From PFJX01 sp964393825 (GTDB lineage Bacteria > Pseudomonadota > Gammaproteobacteria > Burkholderiales > Thiobacillaceae), in NCBI GenBank assembly GCA_964393825.1, contig CAYMUY010000009.1, positions 43,530 through 107,529 of the forward strand: a stretch of DNA of 64,000 nt. The letters are read 5' to 3'. A program made the position numbers and the translations under genes. Within the stretch, counting starts at the first letter, position 1. Every line of letters begins with the position of its first letter. The notes below the pieces were generated by a model. It ran no database searches and was not told where the DNA came from. It saw only the letters and a list, made by a program, of their open reading frames with translations. Shown here piece after piece: positions 61,309 to 64,000 of the stretch.

Positions 61309-61878
61309 ATGCGAACCCTGATCCTGACTGCCCTGCTGGGCCTGACTGTCGTCAACCTGAGCGGCTGCTTTCCCGTCGTGGCGGTAGGCGTCGGCGCCGG
61401 CGCACTGATGGCCGACGACCGCCGGACTTCCGGCACCTACCTGATGGATGAGGAGATCGAACTGAAGGCGGCGGGCCGCATTCGCGACGCCTACAAGGAA
61501 GGTGTGCATGTGAACGTGACCAGCTACAACCGCCGGGTATTGCTGACCGGCGAAACGGCGGACGCCAGCGCCCGCGCCAAGGTGGAGCAGATCGTCCGCG
61601 AGGTGCCGAACGTGCGCGATGTACAGAACGAGATCCTCCTGGCGGGCGTCAGCACCATCATGGCGCGTAGCAACGATGCCTACATCACCACCAAGGTGAA
61701 GGCGCGCTTCCTCGATGACCGCCGCTTCAGTGCCAATCATGTCAAGGTCGTCACCGAAGCCGGCACCGTGTTCCTGATGGGCATGGTCAAGCGCGAGGAA
61801 GGCGATGCCGCCGCCGAGGTGGCCTCCAAGACCAGCGGCGTCGGCAAGGTGGTGAAGGTGTTCGAGTACATCGACTGA
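61309..61878 (+). CDS. DolP/YraP-like BON-domain lipoprotein
   Basis: 189 aa outer-membrane lipoprotein. Lipobox NLSGC (C20). Two BON domains: about residues 47-115 (IRDAYKEGVHVNVTSYNRRVLLTGE) and 125-188 (VKARFLDDRRFSANHVKVV, GTVFLMGMV). In E. coli DolP supports outer-membrane integrity and the BAM complex. Follows diaA by two bases, as in E. coli diaA-yraP. Confidence 0.94.
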   Translation: MRTLILTALLGLTVVNLSGCFPVVAVGVGAGALMADDRRTSGTYLMDEEIELKAAGRIRDAYKEGVHVNVTSYNRRVLLTGETADASARAKVEQIVREVPNVRDVQNEILLAGVSTIMARSNDAYITTKVKARFLDDRRFSANHVKVVTEAGTVFLMGMVKREEGDAAAEVASKTSGVGKVVKVFEYID

Positions 61879-61980
61879 TTTTTTCCCGGCAAGTCGGCTG
61901 CGACGCGCCCTCTTGCCGGTCGCCGTCCAGCGCGGCCACAATGCGCCTCCACAAGCGCATGAGCGTGGCTGGAGGAGACC

Positions 61981-62631
61981 ATGAAAGCAATCGTCATCGC
62001 GGTAAATCTCGTCCTCATCGTGGCGGGCGCCCAGGCACTCCGGGCGGATGAGCCGCCGGTCAACATCACCCAGACCGTGAAGGCGGTGGAGGTGCTTCAT
62101 CTTGGCGAAAAGGTGAAGATCGAGCGCAATCCGGATACGTTCAACATGCTCGAACCGGATTACGCGCTGACCTCGCGCCCCTGTCCCCCCTTCTGCATCC
62201 AGCCCATGCACCTCGCGCCCGGTGTCGAGACCATCGGCGAACTGGAAGTGCTGGAGTATCTGAAACGGCTCGGCCAGGATGCCCCCGTCCTGGTGGTCGA
62301 CTCGCGCGACGGTGACTGGCCACGGCGTTCCGGCATCATCCCCGGTGCCATCTCGCTGCCCTGGCAGGAATTGCATCCCGGCCACACCGACCCGGAAAAA
62401 ATTGCTGAAACCCTCATTTTCCGTTTCGGCGCCACCCGTCAAGGCCCGCTCTGGAACTTCGAAAACGCGAAGACCCTGGTCTTGTACTGCAACGGCCCCT
62501 GGTGCGGGCAGTCCCCCACCAATATCAAGCAATTACTTGCGCTCGGTTATCCGGCGTACAAGCTCAAGTGGTATCGTGGGGGGATGCAGGACTGGAAAAT
62601 GCTGGGCCTGAGCACGGTTGCACCGATGTAA
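61981..62631 (+). CDS. Exported rhodanese-domain protein
   Basis: 216 aa with a signal peptide (to about residue 22, AQALRADE). A Cys pair C68-PPF-C72 precedes the rhodanese domain. The domain (about 82-212) has VLVVDSRDGDWPRRSGIIPGAI and active-loop C170 in LVLYCNGPWCGQSPTN, with a second Cys C175. Probably a periplasmic sulfurtransferase or sulfur carrier. RBS GGAGG. First of three secreted-protein genes at the end of the window. Confidence 0.88.
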   Translation: MKAIVIAVNLVLIVAGAQALRADEPPVNITQTVKAVEVLHLGEKVKIERNPDTFNMLEPDYALTSRPCPPFCIQPMHLAPGVETIGELEVLEYLKRLGQDAPVLVVDSRDGDWPRRSGIIPGAISLPWQELHPGHTDPEKIAETLIFRFGATRQGPLWNFENAKTLVLYCNGPWCGQSPTNIKQLLALGYPAYKLKWYRGGMQDWKMLGLSTVAPM

Positions 62632-62667
62632 CCGTAACAACCAAGCAGGTCTCACTTAGGAAACCAA

Positions 62668-63360
62668 ATGAATCAAAGCGGCATCAAACACACCCTTCTC
62701 GCCACCCTGGCACTGACCCTGTCCGTCCCCGTCCTGGCCGCTGACAACCCTTATCTGACCAATGTCCCGATTTCCGCCGGCCCGCTGATCATCCCGACCG
62801 CGCCAGGCGGCCGCGCCACCCGCCCCTACGAGATGTCCGGCATCGTGCCGCAGGCGGAGAAAGCGGCGATGATGAAGTCAATGATGCCCATGATGAACAT
62901 GGGCACACGCATGGATCTGAAAGATGTCATGAACCTCATGACCATCAAATACAAGGCCAAGCCGGGCCTGACCTTCGACGACGTGAAGACTTCCATGGAG
63001 TTGCGCGCCAACAGCCTCAATTTCAAGAAGGTCGGTGAGAGCCCGATGTGGAAGGATTTCCAGGCCGTCCTGGGCGACATGGACGCGCCGCGCATCGAGG
63101 TCTACCACTACTGCGACATCGCCGTCGGACGGGAAATGCTCAAGTATTCCCCGGAATCCGCCGTCTACATGCCCTGCCGCTTCACCATCATGGAAGACGC
63201 GGACAAGAACATCTGGGTCATGACCCTGGACTGGGACACCAACTGGCTGGATTCCGTCAAGGGCAGGATGGGTACGCCGGACGTGCTCTGGAACCACGCC
63301 GTCGTCATCCGCGACAAGATGGACAACATCATGCGCGCCGCCGCCAACGGCGACCTCTAA
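62668..63360 (+). CDS. Secreted DUF302-like protein
   Basis: 230 aa, signal peptide to about residue 25 (SVPVLAADN). A Met-rich stretch (residues 69-81, MMKSMMPMMNMG) precedes a DUF302-type domain: LTFDDVKTSMELRANSLNF, PRIEVYHYCDIAVGREML, PCRFTIMEDADKNIWVMTLD. DUF302 proteins are common in sulfur oxidisers, but their role is unknown. Follows the rhodanese gene by 36 bases. Confidence 0.8.
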   Translation: MNQSGIKHTLLATLALTLSVPVLAADNPYLTNVPISAGPLIIPTAPGGRATRPYEMSGIVPQAEKAAMMKSMMPMMNMGTRMDLKDVMNLMTIKYKAKPGLTFDDVKTSMELRANSLNFKKVGESPMWKDFQAVLGDMDAPRIEVYHYCDIAVGREMLKYSPESAVYMPCRFTIMEDADKNIWVMTLDWDTNWLDSVKGRMGTPDVLWNHAVVIRDKMDNIMRAAANGDL

Positions 63361-63369
63361 ACGACAAGC

Positions 63370-63399
63370 CTCCCCTCGCCGATTCCGGCGGGGGCGTTT
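63370..63399 (+). terminator. Probable terminator after the DUF302 gene
   Basis: CCCCTCGCCG and CGGCGGGGG can pair around ATTC with one bulge, followed by CGTTTG. Moderately convincing. Confidence 0.5.
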
Positions 63400-63474
63400 G
63401 CCCGGTTCCGGGGATTCCGCCCGGCTACAAAACACCCCATTCCGATTCTGCTCCCCATCTCCCTGGAGACTGCA

Positions 63475-64000
63475 ATGAAACGCCTAGCCCCGCTATTGAT
63501 CGTTGCCGCTGTCGGTTCGGCCCAGGCCGGTTTCGAGAACATGATGAATCCGCTCGCCATGATGGCGCCGTCAGCTTCGTTCAATCCGCTCGGGGGGGGT
63601 GGGGGGTATGGTGGCTATGGAGGGTTCAACCCCTTGTCCAATCCGCTCCTCACCGTTGGCGGACTGGCCGCGCTTGGCGCACTGGGTGGCCCGGCGTTGC
63701 AACTGGCGCCTGGCCTGCTCACCGGTGGCTATATCAATCCCCTGACCAACCCCTATGCGGGCGGCCCCTTCTCCGGCAATCCCTTCGCCCAGCAAAGCCC
63801 GCAATTGCCCTTCGGCATGCCTGCCTATGGTGCCCAAGGTTATGCCTCCCCCACCCGATATGGCAGCCCGGCGTTCACCCCATCCATCCCCAACATGCCC
63901 ACGCTGCCTTTCGCCGTGCCGCAGCAGGGCAACCCGTTCCAGCAAGGCAACCCGTTCCAGCAAGGCAACCCGTTCCAGCAAGGCAACCCGTTCCAGCAAG
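63475..64000 (+). CDS. Secreted Asn-Pro-Phe repeat protein (3' cut by window)
   Basis: Open from ATG 63475 (GGAG upstream) to the window end, at least 175 aa. Signal peptide MKRLAPLLIVAAVGSAQA, then low-complexity sequence rich in Gly, Asn, Pro, Phe, Met and Gln (NPLGGGGGYGGYGGFNPL, PYAGGPFSGNPFAQQ). It ends in four identical units of GNPFQQ. No Cys in the visible part. The composition suggests a structural or disordered extracytoplasmic protein; a link to sulfur globule coat proteins is only a guess from context. Confidence 0.8.
   Translation, partial: MKRLAPLLIVAAVGSAQAGFENMMNPLAMMAPSASFNPLGGGGGYGGYGGFNPLSNPLLTVGGLAALGALGGPALQLAPGLLTGGYINPLTNPYAGGPFSGNPFAQQSPQLPFGMPAYGAQGYASPTRYGSPAFTPSIPNMPTLPFAVPQQGNPFQQGNPFQQGNPFQQGNPFQQ
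63928..63999 (+). repeat. 18-base coding tandem repeat (GNPFQQ), at least four units
   Basis: Units 63928-63945, 63946-63963, 63964-63981 and 63982-63999 read GGCAACCCGTTCCAGCAA; units two to four are identical to the first. The array continues past the window. Perfect identity at third-codon positions indicates recent expansion and likely length variation. Confidence 0.95.

Noticed and set aside
63928..63999. Possible CRISPR or non-coding tandem repeat
   Set aside because: Units are 18 bases with no spacers and are in frame as GNPFQQ within an exported protein.

Overview
The window is visibly GC-rich, densely packed chromosomal DNA. Gene content and order point to a betaproteobacterium of the sulfur-oxidising kind (Nitrosomonadales or Rhodocyclales-like). 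The evidence is a complete dcw cell-wall/division cluster, the Pseudomonas/Betaproteobacteria-type ruvX-pyrR-pyrB-inactive pyrC' operon, a proteobacterial-type gshA/gshB pair and a flavocytochrome c sulfide dehydrogenase locus (fccAB). The taxonomic statement is inference from gene content. No rRNA, tRNA, CRISPR array or prophage was seen.

Layout. 1-8.9 kb: murG(partial)-murC-murB-ddl-ftsQ-ftsA-ftsZ-lpxC and a small membrane protein, mostly with overlapping start/stop codons. 8.9-17 kb (minus strand): argJ, tldD, a nitrilase-family amidase, priA and dacB, with an AT-rich DnaA-box cluster just upstream of priA. 17-19.3 kb: a UDP-HexNAc epimerase/dehydrogenase pair for a uronic acid sugar, separated by a perfect REP pair. 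19.4-25.5 kb (plus): periplasmic protease, YgfX-like protein, a MoaD-like protein without its C-terminal Gly-Gly, lnt, selD, a helical-repeat protein, hemE. 25.5-29.4 kb: a YkgJ-type cysteine-cluster protein and a divergent two-component pair (NarL-type regulator and soluble multi-PAS hybrid kinase). 29.4-36.9 kb: an MsrA-thioredoxin-MsrB lipoprotein, gshA-gshB-apbE, DinB, TlpA and a 23S rRNA methyltransferase.

37-41.9 kb: a CRP/FNR-family regulator, then fccA, fccB, a polytopic membrane protein and a small secreted protein, closed by a strong terminator. This is the clearest metabolic island. 41.9-51 kb: photolyase, yqgE-ruvX-pyrR-pyrB-pyrC', and a polyamine ABC importer (potABCD-like). 51-57.7 kb: two unknown genes, rho (with an assembly gap and a duplicated 3' end), trxA, fdxA, dsbA, a SPOR-domain protein and argS. 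57.9-61.9 kb: a REP-associated transposase, catalytic pyrC, and the conserved rsmI-yraN-diaA-dolP block. 62-64 kb: three consecutive secreted proteins (rhodanese, DUF302-like, and an Asn-Pro-Phe repeat protein cut by the window end).

The most unusual signals are at the DNA level. At murC and at rho, one end of an essential gene is duplicated next to a GC-rich palindromic spacer so that an intact gene remains. A related short sequence appears to be inserted in frame in murB. Separately, GTAG-headed REP palindromes occur in the same window as a RAYT transposase. A four-box DnaA-binding region upstream of priA is a candidate replication origin or DnaA-controlled promoter.
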